Source: Lacibacter sp. H407 (lineage in GTDB: Bacteria; Bacteroidota; Bacteroidia; Chitinophagales; Chitinophagaceae). Taken from it: DNA of 64,000 nt. The stretch covers positions 1,798,001 to 1,862,000 of the forward strand of contig NZ_JBBKTU010000001.1 of assembly GCF_037892605.1 (NCBI RefSeq). The letters run 5' to 3'. The notes beneath the pieces were generated by a model. The model had not been told where the DNA came from. It was given only the letters and a program-made list of their open reading frames with translations, and made no database searches. A program made the translations under genes and the position numbers. Positions 62,749-64,000 of this stretch are shown here, in pieces. Position 1 is the first letter of the stretch. Each line of letters opens with the position of its first letter.

Positions 62749-63510
62749 TTATTTACGACTGTTCATCTTAGCCAGTAAACGAAGAATTTCTAAATACAAC
62801 CATACTAATGTTACCAGCAAGCCAAATGCGCCGTACCATTCCATAAATTTCGGTGCGCCCATTTCACTTCCTTTTTCGATCATATCAAAATCAAGGATCA
62901 AATTCAATGCAGCAATGGCAATCACAGCCAGCGAAAAAATAATGCTGAACATCGAACCATTGGTAGAAGACATGAAGGAGAAGTTAATTCCAAAAAAGCC
63001 GAGGATCCATGTAAGGAGATAGAACACAGCAATACTTGCTGTTGCTACAAATATGATGGAACGGAAACGCTCAGTTACTTTAATGATGCGTAATGTAAAC
63101 AGGAGGTACATACTTGCCGCTACTGCAAACGTGAGCAACACTGCATGTGTAATAATGCCGGGATATTTTTCCTGGAACATAAAATTGAAGTAGGCTGAAA
63201 TGCCTCCAACAAATAAACCTTCCACAATGGCATAAGCCGGAGCAAGGAACGGACTCCATTCTTTTTTGAACGTGATCACCAATGCAATTACCAAACCACC
63301 CAACGCACCACCGATCACCATGGGCATAATATTTTTTCCTGCATCAAACCACTGCCAGGCAAATGCTGCGCCTGCCATCACCATCAGCATTAAGAAGCCA
63401 AACTTGTTCATGGTACCACGAACGGTCATGGTTTCGCCGCTGAAAACAGTGTCGGTTGTTTGAAATTGCTTTTCACTGAGAGTAGGATTACCTGACTTGA
63501 ATAAAGACAT
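62749..63510 (-). CDS. Bax inhibitor-1/YccA-family membrane protein
   Basis: A 253-aa protein with seven transmembrane helices of the BI-1/YccA family: MTVRGTMNKFGFLMLMVMAGAAFAWQ, ATASIAVFYLLTWILGFFG, and LDFDMIEKGSEMGAPKFMEWYGAFGLLVTLVWLYLEILRLLA with the conserved Asp pair of the calcium-leak/pH-sensor family. In bacteria YccA modulates FtsH; other members act as calcium channels. The role here is unknown. Confidence 0.92.
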   Translation of the reverse strand: MSLFKSGNPTLSEKQFQTTDTVFSGETMTVRGTMNKFGFLMLMVMAGAAFAWQWFDAGKNIMPMVIGGALGGLVIALVITFKKEWSPFLAPAYAIVEGLFVGGISAYFNFMFQEKYPGIITHAVLLTFAVAASMYLLFTLRIIKVTERFRSIIFVATASIAVFYLLTWILGFFGINFSFMSSTNGSMFSIIFSLAVIAIAALNLILDFDMIEKGSEMGAPKFMEWYGAFGLLVTLVWLYLEILRLLAKMNSRK

Positions 63511-63551
63511 GGTGTAAAAATTTTAGGATTGTAAAGTTAACGGATAATTTT

Positions 63552-64000
63552 TTATTGCTTCAGTCCGGGATAGCGGCTCACAAATTCGATCTGATAATCG
63601 CTTTTTGTTTTGATGTGTTGAATAAAATGGCGAAGTGAGGCTACATCCGTTGAATCAGCAAAAGCCTGGTCGTGTGTTAACAGCACCATATGATCAGGTG
63701 TTTTGGTTCGGTTATGAAAAAAAGCACTGTCTACCTGTTTGATCAATTCTTCACTGCTTTGTTTCAACTTCAGCGAATCGTTAAAGTGCCATTCAATATC
63801 CCAGCCCACCACAACAAACCCTGCATTGTAAAGCGAATCGGCGGCAGCTTTGCTTTTTACAATGTCTGTTGCATTAACGGCTGCTGTTCGCCAGATATTC
63901 CGGCCGGGCGTTCGTGCAATTTTGTTGTTGAGTTGTAAGGAGTCGTCCGTTCGTTTAAAATCAGCAACTACAGCACTATCGTTACTGTAGAATTTTGAAA
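63552..64000 (-). CDS. Polysaccharide deacetylase-like protein, C-terminal part (cut by the window edge)
   Basis: The frame is open from the right-hand window edge to the stop at 63552-63554, giving about 148 residues; the N-terminus lies outside. The visible part has RTPGRNIWRTAAV (like the RPPYG motif 3 of NodB domains), AGFVVVGWDIEWHFND, and DHMVLLTHDQAF close to the end, as in polysaccharide deacetylases. The N-terminal catalytic Asp and the His pair would be outside the window, so activity cannot be judged. Confidence 0.7.
   Translation of the reverse strand, partial: SKFYSNDSAVVADFKRTDDSLQLNNKIARTPGRNIWRTAAVNATDIVKSKAAADSLYNAGFVVVGWDIEWHFNDSLKLKQSSEELIKQVDSAFFHNRTKTPDHMVLLTHDQAFADSTDVASLRHFIQHIKTKSDYQIEFVSRYPGLKQ

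Noticed and set aside
1-64000. tRNA, rRNA, CRISPR arrays, IS elements, prophage or replication origin
   Set aside because: None was recognised on either strand by reading; short repeats seen are described separately and do not have CRISPR spacing.

Overview
The window is a chromosomal segment of a Bacteroidota bacterium, most likely Chitinophagaceae or a close relative. Supporting signs are a complete gldK-gldL-gldM-gldN cluster of the type IX secretion/gliding machinery, a cargo protein with a type IX C-terminal sorting domain, two TonB-dependent receptors, many lipoproteins with Bacteroidota-type lipoboxes, A-rich leaders without clear Shine-Dalgarno sites, and several TAnnTTTG -7 boxes. 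The species call is inference. I see no tRNA, rRNA, CRISPR array, insertion sequence or replication origin.

Layout. 0-9.3 kb: a TonB receptor; a three-gene sulfur-amino-acid-type operon (APC permease, VOC protein, trans-sulfuration PLP enzyme); a TolC plus HlyD efflux pair closed by a terminator; gpsA. 9.4-13.5 kb: a tiny membrane protein, a polytopic membrane protein, two AT-rich lipoprotein-like genes of unknown function (the first with its signal peptide out of frame across a T9 tract), and hemW. 13.5-20.8 kb: a probable acquired island with an 814-base gene-poor stretch, a 1278-aa secreted beta-helix protein carrying a type IX sorting domain, a gene remnant, a GH29 alpha-L-fucosidase and a 528-base gene-poor stretch. 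20.8-31.6 kb: BamA/TamA-like protein, DUF4271 protein, hemD, a thioredoxin-fold DUF255 protein, and the gldKLMN operon with a strong terminator. 31.6-36.3 kb: a candidate small RNA, uvrC with a lipoprotein, and an ECF sigma factor with a predicted membrane-anchored beta-barrel partner. 36.4-41.4 kb (minus strand): gpmI, a small membrane protein, a TonB receptor and a PepSY protein, apparently one operon. 41.5-52.2 kb: housekeeping genes (DUF4783, nadC, YciH/SUI1, apaG, desaturase, gldB-like, nadE, GNAT, AraC regulator, two NTF2-like proteins, serS). 52.3-64 kb: two tandem M43 metalloprotease lipoproteins, an outer-membrane protein, alkB, a DUF1800/DUF1501 pair, a glycosyltransferase, an OPT transporter, a Bax-inhibitor-1 protein and the C-terminal part of a polysaccharide-deacetylase-like protein cut by the window edge.

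How parts work together. GldKLMN form the ring and motor of the type IX secretion system; the beta-helix protein at 14.3 kb is a likely client, and with the neighbouring fucosidase suggests degradation of a fucose-containing polysaccharide. The most unusual items are non-coding or architectural: the T9-disrupted lipoprotein signal, the inverted repeat/promoter/terminator unit between gldN and uvrC, the dense palindromes between gldB and nadE, a sigma-54-like promoter before the DUF4783 gene, and an ECF-partner protein that appears to have both an inner-membrane helix and an outer-membrane-type barrel.
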